From Thunnus maccoyii (taxonomy: Eukaryota > Chordata > Actinopteri > Scombriformes > Scombridae): DNA of 64,000 nt. Made by a program: the position numbers and the translations under genes. Position 1 is the stretch's first letter, and each line of letters starts with the position of its first letter. The DNA lies in NCBI RefSeq assembly GCF_910596095.1, contig NC_056552.1, positions 12,505,111 to 12,569,110 on the forward strand. Reading direction: 5' to 3'. Shown here piece by piece: positions 1 through 12,560 of this stretch. The notes below the pieces were generated by a model, which worked only from the letters and a program-made list of their open reading frames with translations, made no database searches and had not been told where the DNA came from.

Positions 1-138
1 ATGACTCAGGTTGAACACTCCACTTAGTTTACTAAGTGTTTTACTACTATTTTACTACTGAGTTTAAACAAACCCCCGAAATGTCTTTATTAAATAGCAT
101 TACAGAAGAAGTAATACTTTAACTTCAAACTGTTTTTA

Positions 139-164
139 TATTATTATTATTATTATTATTATTA
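139..164. repeat. ATT microsatellite
   Basis: Uninterrupted ATT trinucleotides in vinculin intron 1. Confidence 0.95.
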
Positions 165-1684
165 GCTAATTAGCTATCATATTTTCAAACTGGTAATGCT
201 GCACCAGGGTTGGTCAAACAGACTCCAGTGGAGACAGGAGACACCCCCACCCAAATGACTAGTTCATCAGTCATGAGGATTTTGTATCAGTCAACACTTA
301 AATCTCCAGCTTTACATTTCAGAGGAGTTGGCAGACTTGTACTGACTCAGTAATGTTTAAATTTTAGATTTGATGCAACTTGAGCTCTCATTTTATACAT
401 CAATAGCGTGTCATATGCATGAGTAAAAACTCTTTTACCACAACTTCCCCCCTAAGGGAGTTTTATCTTTAATCATGCAGTTTTCCAGATCGATGTCCTG
501 TTACGTGTACAGCCAACCATTATTTCAGCGAGGCAGCTGCTGGGGGGACGCCAGGCCCAGGCAGTTATAATGTGTAAAGCAGCTGAACGCCTCCTCTCCC
601 TCAAATTCCAAAATGACTCATCTCCCCCACCATGACCTCAGCTCTGCTGGGAGACACAATTCACCCACTTCGAGCTGCCAAAGGTGAGGGATCGCACGCG
701 TTCATACCGGGACACGATCACACCGGCAGGGTTAAAAGACCTGAATCACTGCCCAACAGGGAGATGTAAAACCCTCTCTTTTATGTTTTACATTATTATT
801 ATAACAGATATAAACTACATGAATGAGCACCTCACTGTCACACATGCTGAACTTTGCTGCACAACCTTGGACCTGTTAAGTGAAAGGCTATACGCCTGCC
901 AAAGTTTAGTTGATATTCATTTTAGACAATAAAACAGAAATTATACAAGTGCTGAGTGATTAATTGACTGGCATGTTTTACTTAATTTTTATAATTTAGA
1001 GAAACTGTTAGGTAAACTACCATGTTTCCTCAAATAGTGGCCTGCAGAGGGTACCAGGCCTTTATTGGAAGCAGGCTTATATTAGAGAGAGACCTTTATT
1101 TCTAATTTCCTCTGTTTGATAAGTATATTTGCTTATATTTTAGTATGAAGCCTTCTTCTTTTCTGATCTGCTTATGTTTGCTCTGTTAAATTTTTGTTAC
1201 TGCATTACTGGTAATCCACTTAGTCCAACATGCGGAACAATAACTCTAGTGCTTGAGTTTCACTGGGAATGTTTTGGCAGGGCACCATTTAGCTGTAGCA
1301 TGCGCATAGCATGTTCATGGATGTATGCTCGCTGGCTTAGCGAAGTTATCCTCGTCACCCTGGTTACCCTTGCTCATGTAGTGTCGCTGTTGTCATTATT
1401 ACTAAAATATGCACTGTTATCCTCGTATTTAAAAGATATTGCGTCTCCTCCGTCCCCCTCCCCTCTCTGTGACAGTCGGCTAGAGGGCTACGCATGTACT
1501 CATAGAACTGGAGTTACATTCAGGTAACTACTATTCATGCTTAACTGGCATGCACCATTTTATAACAGGGACCAGGAGTTTATCCACCCTTGATTTTTCC
1601 CCCGACCTGTTTTCGGGGCTTTTATTTGTTTATGTCGACCACACCTTCAGCCGTTATGGGCGACCAAGCTTTTAACTGACTACC

Positions 1685-1903
1685 GTCTTTTATTTGAGGA
1701 TATACGAGGTCCACCTTCTCAAATGTAAAAATGTATTGTTTTATATAGTTTAAAACTGACTGTCTTTCGGATTTTAAACCATTAGTCAGACAAAAACAAT
1801 TTGAAGATGAAAGGCTCTTGTGATTGGCATTTTTCACATTTATCTGATATTTTGTAGACTTGAAAATTAATCAGTTAATCAAAAAGTAATCAAGCAGCCC
1901 TCC
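1685..1903 (-). mobile_element. GGGCTGCAACTAAT-type MITE relic, inverted and partial
   Basis: Read on the minus strand it starts GGGCTGCTTGATTAC at 1,903, continues AATGTGAAAAATGCC and reaches CATTTGAGAAGGTGG near 1,700. Its far end is lost. Confidence 0.55.
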
Positions 1904-2749
1904 TGGAAAAATATAAAGTTGTTTATGTTTATATTTTGGTTATTTGTGATGTAGTCTCGATGCTATGGTGAGCAATCCCAGAGAGTGTGTTGATGTGTAA
2001 GTCTACAAGCAGTAGCAGAGCCATTCCAGATGGTTGACGTGGAGGCTGTAATGGGGCAGAGCAGGCATCCATCTCCTCAATCGCTTTTCACTGGACTCGG
2101 AGGGACTCTGAGTAACTGAGGGATTATAAATTAGGGCCAAAGGTTGTGCCAAACTAAAAAAGGAGCTTAGCATAGGCAGTCCATCGCAGAGCAAAGTGCC
2201 AGCATACATGTGCCAACCTAACATTCCACCCATGAGTGGCTCTGTACAAACGCCAACAACAACTGAAGCTTGTCCCGTTCAGCTAAAGGGCAGCAGGGCT
2301 ACAGACAAGGATATAGGGTACTAACATAAATATAAGTGAGGGGGAAGGAAGTAGCACAATGACCTTACAGCCATGCCAACACTACAGAAAACAGTAACCT
2401 CCTTGCAGGAGCTAATACCGCTGTCCTGCCTCAGACAACATACAATCCAAACAAGTCGCACATGTTTTAAACCAATTTTTTTGTTTTAGATATGACATCT
2501 TCTGCAGCTCTGTGTTGGTGTTCAATGTTTTTATTTGTTGTACTTGCACTGTGTGGTTATCTTTTTGATAATTTTTTTTGTCTGTCTTAGGGAGGCTGTT
2601 TGTAAGCCGCATCTGAGTGCAAGTTTCCTTTCAGACAGTTTAAGTGTATTTCGTCTCATCTGTGTCATGTTAAGTTACATCATATTTTGATTTGTTGTTG
2701 AACAGTCAAACTATCTGATAACAATTATAACCAGTTTACCACTAAAGTC

Positions 2750-2982
2750 CTTTATCAACTACTAAGTAGTACTCTTGCCTTTCAACATTTTTTTCAGGAA
2801 TACATCTGGGTTTTCTCATTGTTGGTTGGGCAAGATGAGTCATTTTAAGACACCACTTTGGATTCTGGCAGCTTGTGATATTGTCATGTTTTTGACAGTT
2901 TATAGGTGAAATAACTCGATAAATGAGCACAATTTTTATAGATCAATTTATTATGAAAATATCAATTAGTTTCAGCCCTAAA
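2750..2982 (-). mobile_element. GGGCTGCAACTAAT-type MITE relic, inverted and partial
   Basis: The minus strand starts AGGGCTGAAACTAATTGATA at 2,981 and continues into ACCTATAAACTGTCAAAAAC. The far end is indistinct. Confidence 0.55.
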
Positions 2983-3523
2983 GTAACAGCATTTTGACCA
3001 TTATGGACACTTTTTACAAGGTACTGATCTGCAGTTCTGCCTGAAAAAATCTCAACAGAATTGTTAACAACACCAAGATTTATATGAGATGAAGTCAAGT
3101 TCAGACATGACCTAAACTGAGCAGAAGAGAGAAGAAAGATTGACTACACTATGGACCAACAATGTGGAGGCCATGAGCTGTGTGTGTGCGCTGCATTTAA
3201 TGAGCGCTGAGTCATATTCTCCTTAAAGTATCACGCAGGAGTGTCTGAAACCAAGCAGAGTCTAGTCTCTTGATACTGCAGTATTCAACAGGTCACTGCT
3301 GTCTTCCTCTTCCCTCCACCCTCCGGAGCCTCTTCATGCTGTCTGAAGTTCAAAAACAGTCCGCAGCCCAACAGTGATCCAAACAATTCCCTTTAAAAAT
3401 AGAACTGTGACCCAAGTTCATATCTGCTGTTGTCAAGCAGCCTGGCTTTCTTCGCTATATTGAGCCTCCGTCCAGTTTTTAGACCACATACTTATGATAC
3501 CAACACTGACCAAGCTCAAAATT

Positions 3524-3841
3524 AGGGCAGCAACTTGAGATTTTTTTTACCTGTTGATTCATCTGTTGATTATTTTTTGTTCAGTTGATTATGTTTACTC
3601 TGTAGCATCTCAGAAAATAGTGAAAACAGCCATCACATGGTCCCAGAGAGAAGGTGATATCTTCAAATTGTTTTGTCTGACTGTCCAAAACCCAAGGACA
3701 GTCAATTTACAATAACATGAAACAGAAAAGCAGCAACCGCTTCTGCTTAATGATAGACTTATTGGATTTTTAATTTTAAAAAATTCTGTCGACTAATTGA
3801 TTATTCTAATCGACTCAACATTTTAAGTCATTCCAGCTCTT
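3524..3841 (+). mobile_element. GGGCTGCAACTAAT-type MITE relic
   Basis: Starts GGGCAGCAACTTGAG and ends CATTCCAGCTCTT, with AGAAAATAGTGAAAACAGCC and TTAATTTTAAAAAATTCTGT inside. It is strongly diverged and lies in vinculin intron 1. Confidence 0.65.
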
Positions 3842-6447
3842 GAATAGTTGATAGTGAAGACTGTAAACACGGGAGAGAGAAGAGATGACTTGAAGACGCC
3901 CAGTTTCAACTCATTCTTAAATCAGAGCTGAGGCCCCACGACCAGACCACAACACAAATATCCTGTTCCTTGAATAGATTCTGGCAAACCACAGGAAGGG
4001 CAGTTGTTCACTTCCACCTTCTTTTTAAAACCTTTCACTGATTCAGTGTCATCTTCTTCCAAGTTGTCACATACCACGCTACTGTTTGACAGTCTCATTT
4101 ACCATTTACGTCTAGAGTGGAAACACTGACACTTCTTTTACCATCCAAGAGTGCAGTGTGGAAACCCTGTGTTGTGAAGTAGCTTGATAAAGTGGCTGCT
4201 CCTTTAGAACAGACTTGGCTTTGTTGACAACAGCCCATCGCTCTGCTGAGAGAAGAAAGGCCACTCTGAAAGCCTCAAGGCTGCTAAGACAGAGCCTGCC
4301 TTTCACATGTCGGGTTGCTTTAGCACAATGCTGTGTTAGTCATGGTGACCACAAAGATCTATGATGGCAAAATTCTGGCAAGCACCGTCGCCGCTGCCCT
4401 TAGCAATGTCCTACAAATAAACTGTTCCTCAAAGAGCAACTCAGTTACCATTTCCTACTGTAAGTGACTTTGTACTGCAATCTGATAAGACATGCTCATA
4501 CAAATGATGGCGCAGCACTCCATTAGCTACCCTTGATCAATAGTCTCAGTACCAGCCAGTGCTGCATTCTGAGATATCAAATGGCTTTTGACAAATAACG
4601 ACTCAGAGGGGCAGCAGAGAGGTTGCACTGAAGGTCAACGCCTTTATCATGCATCTGTCAAGTGGTGTCAAACATGGTTTATTAATTCAGTTCAGGAAGT
4701 ATCTACACATGGAGTATCCAAGGCGATGAAAGTCACAAATCAAATGGTCTGCTTGGCCGTGGCAAAACAGACCCTGGAGCCAAAGAGAATATATCACAAC
4801 TATCTAGCTCATGTTACAGGAGCTTAGCAGCTCGTACAGTGTTACTAGGGAGCGGCACTCATCAGTGTGAATCCTCCTCTTAAAAAGAAGAGTGAGTAAG
4901 TACAAGGCTAGGCATAGATGAGCTGTCATTTTCAATCAGAACAGGGATTGCTTAAAGAACAGAAATAACAGGGAATTACTTTTATTGCATTTACTGAGGG
5001 TTGGGGAGGAAGGGGTAAAATCACATCCAGGAATCCAATGAGGTGATTCAATGGACCATAAACAAAACTGATCTAAATCCTTCAGTGCATTGTAGAGATA
5101 TCACTTTGTATTGCGTGTATCAAACAATTATTTAAACATGTGAAAAACAAATGATTTGAGCTATAAAGAAAATTTATAGGCATTATCGATTTCTGTCCAA
5201 CTGTTACTTATTACTGAGAACTGCCACTTTTCAGGGCTTTCGCTGGGTAAAATGACAAACCCCGAAGGTCATATCAGCTGTCGCTAATTAACGTTAATGC
5301 CATGAGTAACTTGATGACAAGCCAAAAGGAAACTTGGCTGTTTTGCTGTCAGGTTTATGTGCTCTCTGTAAGTTGGCGTGTATACTCAGACAAGGATTGT
5401 TGTGAGTAAAAGAACTCCACTTTGTACAATCACAAGTGGACTGATGGTTTTGTAGTTTGTAGTCCATCCAATCCAACAGAATGATACATCGTCCATAGTA
5501 AAAGGATCTAGCTGATCACGTTTATCAGGAGTTGCATTTTCCCAGTTAAACGTTCATTCTCATCAATAATTTAAGCTTATCAACTTCATAGTTTTGAACC
5601 GGGACCTTCAGTGTATTTGGACCAAGTTGTTTGTGAAAAAACATAAGGTGTGCTAAAATCATAATTCTTATGCATGCATGTACTGGGTCCCTTTTTATTC
5701 CAATTCAAGTACTGGATAAAGATTAGTGTTTTATAAATAAAATAAGACTTTATAAAATGTAACTGCTTTACAACTAATCTGATGAGTCAACTGTTAGGTT
5801 GTCACTGAGGTGAGGCAACACAAATGAGTGGAACATCACTTCTACGTTGTAGTCAAGGGTAAGGCTAAATGGGATGCATTCAAATTAATTTGAACAAAAT
5901 ACATCTTCATTAGAACTAGATTTTTATTTTCTAAGTGCCAACCCTAGTGCATTGTATCCTTTGTCATGGTCCGTAGCCATAAACATCTCATTGGGGTTTC
6001 CCTTTGTTGGCTCACACTCCCTTTCCTGAGTGCCGACAGCTGCTGGGTCTTCCTGACTGGCCTTTTTGCATTTCCTCATAATACAACACTCCTGTGTCCT
6101 CCTGTCCTGACAAATTTTCATCTGACTGATGAGGAAAATAGACAACAGATGTATAATCAATCTATAACACAGCAATGCATTTATGTATAGACTCTACTTT
6201 CCAGAACATTCCTGGTCCTTGTATTGTTGCCAAGATGACATAATCAAATGGCGAGCATCCTGACATTATTTCCTTTGACAAATTGCAGGAAGCTTAAATA
6301 TCAGGTAATAGGAAGCGTTTCTTTTGTATGCCTTTATAGCACTATAGTTAATAAACGCATTTGTTTCCCATGTTTAAAGGATTGGAGTAGTTGATTGAAA
6401 TGACTTGTCAAGACCTCATGAAATGCTGATCTAACCATAGTTTAGTA

Positions 6448-6505
6448 TTTCAATCAATTTTTATTTATATAGCGCCAAATCACAACAAAAGTCATCGCAG
6501 AGCAC
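6448..6505 (+). repeat. short teleost interspersed repeat remnant
   Basis: TTTTTATTTATATAGCGCCA followed by AATCACAACAAAAGTCATC is a fragment I recall from many fish genomes as the end of a dispersed repeat. Only about 60 bp remain. Confidence 0.45.
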
Positions 6506-9500
6506 TATTTTAAACTCCTCAAATACTTCCTCGTGTTGCATTTACTGTACTTCTCTGTTAAGTTTAAGTTGTTAAGCAACTCCAGTTTTGTTGCGGACAT
6601 TTCCTGCATTATGATTGAAAAGTATGAAGTAATTTTTCACACAACTCAAAGACTGCCGTTGAGCAAAACTTCCTTTATAGCACAAATTGCATAAAGCGCA
6701 GTGGTATTTTGAAATCTCAGCAACACTGTAGAAGATAGTAACTTCCTTTAATCCAACCAGTATCTATACAGCCCCTACGTGATCTGTATACAGGAGCATC
6801 TCCGCAAGTCATGTGAGCCTTGTGATCTGTGCAAACAGGAAGACATACACTTACAACTTCATCCGCTCCAGGACTCCGCTACATCACTGGCATTCTTCTC
6901 ATTATCCCATGCCTATAAAAAGGAGCTGTAAAAATAATGAAGTACAACAGGCCTGAAATAAAAAAGGGCCTGTGTAGTCAACTCAAAGGAATGACTGCTG
7001 ACACAGAGATGCATGTTGTTCTTCCAGTTATGCCGGCAGGAACATTTTTAAACTCACGTAGTCACTTAATATACAATATAAACATTAAATCTACTCCATA
7101 ATGTGTCCTCAGTGGCTCATCTTTGTCTGAGCTGTGATGTGAAAGCACAGCAAAGAAAAATTTATATGTTTCATTATGACTCACAAACTTTTTACCACCA
7201 CAACATTAATTTGAACTTTAAGACTGAGGTATATGAGATATAATTAGAATCCCACAAGCACACACACGCATAGATGGGAAATGGTTCTTTATATACATAT
7301 ACAGCTCAGCATGTTTTTCACCCCTGCTACCAGTTATTAGTTACTACTGTGACTTTCTGTCATTGTTGCACAAGCCATTCAAGCAATAAACACAAGGCTT
7401 GCTTATTGCACAAGGCATTTTTGACACACACTTTTTGGATGAGCGATGAATACATCATCTCTCAAATTGTTCCAAACACACTATTTACCCGCAAGTTCAC
7501 TGAGTGCAGTTTGACACGACCTGCTGAAAAAGACATTCACAAACTTCAAGCTGCATTATGGGTGAAAAACAAATTATCACAGATACAGAAGAAGCTGACA
7601 TGAACTGTCTGAGCAGTTTTTTTTTTTCCCTGGGGCACCTTGTTAGTATTTTCTTATTCAATGCCTCAGTAAAGTTGCTCATTCAAAGCATCAACTCAAC
7701 CCCCCTCTGAGCAGGGATGCATTCCTGCTTGCTGGGAATTCTTCACATTCCTCACATTCATCTTTAATTGAGGTCTGGTTCATTGTCTCAATCAGAAAAC
7801 ACTGCAGTCAAAGATGCTGAGCACTAGTGAAGGGTTCCAGTTAGACATATTTGACTCACACTGTTTTGTGATCTTGCTACTCTTAAAATACTGGGTCAGT
7901 TTACGTAGGCTGCACTTTTATCTCCAAATGAGATTAGGCCCTTTCACATAAATAATTTAAAGGTCTGAAGATTTACCACAGGGAGCGCAGCACGGAAGCA
8001 TTCAGCCATATCTCCTCAGACAGGCTTAAGCATCCAAGAGCATTCCTGAAAGCTCATCTTTGTTTTTTTTTTCTTTGCCTAGCAATGGAAAGCAACCCGA
8101 CACAATCATCAGAATATGTAATTTGAAAAAGCACAATCATTTGTAGCCCACTTTCAGTCAGACTTGATAAACTGTTTAAGCTTCTGGCCCGAAGAAAACA
8201 AACGAAGGAGGAAATGTGTGCAACATGTGGTTTTCTGGGCAACACAGAGCAATGAGCTAAATGGCTCTCTCTGACACAGCCCCGCCCTGAGAATGTCTCA
8301 AGAAATGCAATTAGACAGCTTCATTGTTTTCCTTTCCAAGGATGGTCCTCGACAGTAATTTACTCTCTAATTTACCAGTTAGGTGTTTAGATGTTAGACT
8401 CATTTATACTGACTGACTTAAAACAGGTGCAACAATAGACATTGCTACAAAATCATAGTAAACAATGAAACGTGTGAGCCAAAATGGCAAAACCTAGAAA
8501 GTGGAGTGAGTTTAAAAACCATTCCTGTTTCCTGAGAATACCCAATGATCATCTGTTACAAAGAAGTCTAAGATAAGCGCCACACACTGTGTTTGATTCT
8601 TCTTTTGAGCTTTGCAAATGTATGACTCACGGGACTGGTGGGACTGAAACCAGAAGAAAAATTACATCTGATCCTTAACTTCAATGAAATCATAACACTG
8701 TCCATGTTGTAATGTTGCTATGGCAACTGGAAATAATTACAGACTTGTGCGTTCATTTATGCCACTGTTGGAAACATCTGATCGCAATTCAGAATGTCCA
8801 GAGCGCCTGAATCATCTCACTCCAAGCTAGTTGAGCTTGCACAGAACATTTTCATATGTCATGACATGCTGACCAGCATGTTAAATTAATCAGCAACAAT
8901 TAATCAGCAACCAATCAGAAACAATGTACTGTTTCTATATTTTAAGCTGCATTAATTGCTTTTTTAGCCATTTTGGAGCAATATAACTTTAGAACAAGCT
9001 GAAAGACATGCAGCTCTGACATGATTTTCTTACAATGTCATATCTATAATGTGTTAGCTAACAATTAGCTTTTTACACATTCAGCAGACACAAAGCAACA
9101 TCAATATTTATTTGGTGTCATGAGTCCACCTGATGAATGCAAGTCTTATATTAACTATCTTTGTAGTTCTGGTTTGGTCTCAAACAACTCCTGAGAAAAA
9201 AATTTGCCTTCTAAATGTTTTGCTTTCCTCACCAGCTGATTGCTGGTACTGGTCAGGAAGCACGTATCAGAGCTGAAGAAAGTTGCCTAACGTTAATTAG
9301 ATTGGTGGAACTGAACAACACAGTCAATGTGCTATAAAACCCAAATAAGCTAAAAGAGGCGAAAACGTTTTGTAAGAGCAGCTGAGTTGGCAGATAATTC
9401 TCTATTGGTTCATCACTGCCAGCAACACATTTGAATTCATTGATAGTCTAAAAAGCAATATTGCAACATTTTGATGTTTTACTCTGCATACATTAACTCT

Positions 9501-10605
9501 TACACAATACTTAAACTATACTTTATCAAACAACACTTAAACACAGCCAACAATATAATTCCATTGAAGGACAGACTAGTACATGCATCTACAGTATAAT
9601 GACCTTTTACAAAACTGTTCAATTTTAAATGTAGATTTCTTCACAATTAGTGGTAATAATGGCAAGGAATTATTACCATAGGTTCAAGACGGTCAAAGGT
9701 TTTCACTACATGTAACCAAAGCAGTTTGTCACAGTACCTATGAACTAGCATCCAAGGTATTATTGTATCTTCAAAAAAACAATGAGGTCACTGCAGTATG
9801 ATTTGGTTGAGAGGGCCTTCTGTCAACACGACACGAAAAATAAACACACCACCCTCTCTAAAACACTCACTCTCTATTATGCCCCACAGAGGAAGGGAGT
9901 CTGGTTGTTGTAGACATCAGCTAAATAATGCACACAATGAGGTACAGACCTGTGGTTTGGGAGTGGGCATTGAGAAAAAACAAAGGAATAGAATAAACTG
10001 AAGTGGCTTGAAATGGACCATAAAATCTACTAAATAAATTGAGGGCGCATGGTAAGCAATCCCCTAAACGAAGCATTCCTTTTCTAAAAGGAGACGCCAG
10101 AGCAATTGTCCAAATTTATCTCAACAACTACCAGAGACTCTGTGCTTAACCAGGCTGACAGAGGAGAACAACACACAGGCAGTCTTCCTTAATATAGCCT
10201 TTATCTCTTCTTTTCTTAAATAGCTACACTATCTGACATGCCTCTCTCATATCCTCATTTCCTTTAAAAGAAACTTGACATATATTGGTTTGTGTTTGAG
10301 GCCAAAATATGAGGAAACAATACTCCCTTCAATAGTGTCATGATAGCTACGATGTCTGAAGAACACCATTATGGTTAGGTCGTTTTAGATTCTAAATATA
10401 CTTGAAACCAAAGCTACATCTGGTACAGGGGGTGTATGTAATTTAATGTGTTCAAAAGACAGACTGGAAATGCATAATTAATGGCCTCAAATACACTTTA
10501 ATTGCTCTGCGTAGGTTGAGGAACATCGTGGGCACCAAGAAGATATGACAATGTATAAGCACTCGTCATATTTTAGTTGAAGTGAGTCAAAATTACAGCT
10601 ATTGT

Positions 10606-11200
10606 ACCTCTGCCAAGGAGGTATATTTTAGTTCAGTTTGTTTGTTAGTTGGTAGGTTCTTTCAAAATCTTCTCCACAACATGGCTACATCCGGTGGTAA
10701 GTTAGGCTATATGGTTAAAGAATAAATGATTATGTTTGAGGTACAGGTGCATCAAAATGATTTTTTAATATGTCTTGAAATACTGCCCTTAGTTTAATGA
10801 AAAAACCTGGCACATTTCCCATGATCACTATGGCCATTTTGATGCAAATTCTGTCTTTAGCCACAATTTTTGACCAATCTTTGACCGATTTTTTGATCAG
10901 ATTCAGTGACTCTGGGGAGTGAACTATGGAAAAAAGACAACAATTTATGTGAGGATAGGATGGCCCTACAGACAGACCATCAATATTCACTATTTGCTAC
11001 AAATGTCTGCTATCACAGCTATAACAGTGTAAGACCGGTTTTATAATGAGGTCACAACTTTTGTTAACAGCTATCAAAATACAGTATATGATAAGAACTT
11101 TTGCGGAGGCATAGAGCAAGCAATAGACCTTTTTCCACAGTAGTCATCTTGACTTGTCATAGCAGGAAAACCACAAGTTGAACTGATAACGTTATCGATG
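10606..11200. repeat. teleost dispersed repeat region
   Basis: ACCTCTGCCAAGGAGGTATA at 10,606 and a related inverted end TTTTGCGGAGGCATAGAG near 11,100-11,117 look like the ends of a dispersed element I recall from fish genomes. A second short repeat follows at 11,119-11,168 (ACCTTTTTCCACAGTAGTCA), of which an inverted relative is seen at about 36,140-36,195. The internal open frame on the minus strand (10,730-10,990) is not a known gene. Confidence 0.45.
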
Positions 11201-11992
11201 GCTCAGTTCCATTGAAGTGTCCGAGGAAGCCATACTGGTGAACCATCATGCACTACACCAGGGTCATGAAGAGAATGCAGGGTAACACCACATTCAAATG
11301 CAAAAAGAATTTCAACATAAGGGGGTGAAGTCTTTCAAGAAATTTGATGAAGCTTCCTAATTTGTGTGTCTTACTTTATTGCAATTCATCAAATTAGCAG
11401 AGCATTGACAGCTAACTGCTGAAAAATAGCTCATCAATGACGAATAATTCAAACTGTCCCATGCAGAAATATAAGTTAGTCTATATAGGAGGTATTTAGA
11501 AGTTTTGGTTGCAAATGAAATGCAGTGCAATGAACTGTTCCACCCCTCTGTATGGGTCAGTGAGCTGATGTCCCTGAAATCAAACCAATCTATATTAGAG
11601 GTTCATTCATATTCTAATCCATAGAAATGCTGACAGACAACCAGTGGAGCCGGTCTTTCAAATGAACTGGATTGAATGAAAAAGTATTTCCTTTAGCCTC
11701 AGTACCTGGCACACACACAGCGACAGTGCCGACGTCAAGATATGGCAGTCAGCTACAGAGGAGGCAGGGCATATTTTCAAGGGGAAAAGGGCGTCACTGC
11801 CCTTTGCCCCGAGGCAAACAACTTCAAGAAACTTGGATAGCATGTATACATCTTCCCTGCCATTAAACAAGTAAAACAGAGCTACATTCATATAACAGTA
11901 AGTGTTGTGTGTAGACGTTCAAGTAAGTTAATACGAGAGTGGACGGTGTGGGACAAAGAGCGACAGGTAGCGTACGACACCCGCCGAGTTTA

Positions 11993-12223
<231 letters not shown>

Positions 12224-12379
12224 TCACTACTATCCAAGAGAAAAACGAGTATATCTCCTACCACCTAAGGCAGTTTTCTCCCGAACTCCTGCTAAAATCA
12301 CCTAAAACAGTCCCGCTAGCTTCTTTCCTCCCACAGTTTGACCCTCCTGTGTGAAGACTACAACTACTCCCGTGAAACC

Positions 12380-12560
12380 ATCAGCGTGAAAAAGTCCAGG
12401 ACAGAGAGTGAGCGCGAGCAACCTCAACGTCAAAGAACGTTCTCCGCCCTCTGACCAATCACCGAGCTGTAAGGCAAGTTCCGCGGACTCTGATTGGTCG
12501 ATCGGGGTGCCATTCAGTATCAGCGCCTCCCGCTTCCACACTGGCGAGTTTGCTAGAGAT
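12380..12560 (-). promoter_or_regulatory. vcl: probable vinculin promoter region
   Basis: GC- and CpG-richer DNA spans roughly 11,940-12,560, in contrast to the AT-rich surroundings. Two CCAAT boxes in opposite orientations lie 33 bp apart: CCAAT at 12,455-12,459 and ATTGG at 12,493-12,497. No TATA box or clear SRF CArG box was seen. The position 170-350 bp upstream of the vinculin ATG suggests a TATA-less housekeeping-type promoter. This is inference; the transcription start is not visible. Confidence 0.5.

Noticed and set aside
12302..12541. 79-codon minus-strand frame upstream of the vinculin ATG
   Set aside because: It lies in CpG-rich promoter/5' UTR sequence, is not in frame with a known vinculin extension and resembles no protein.
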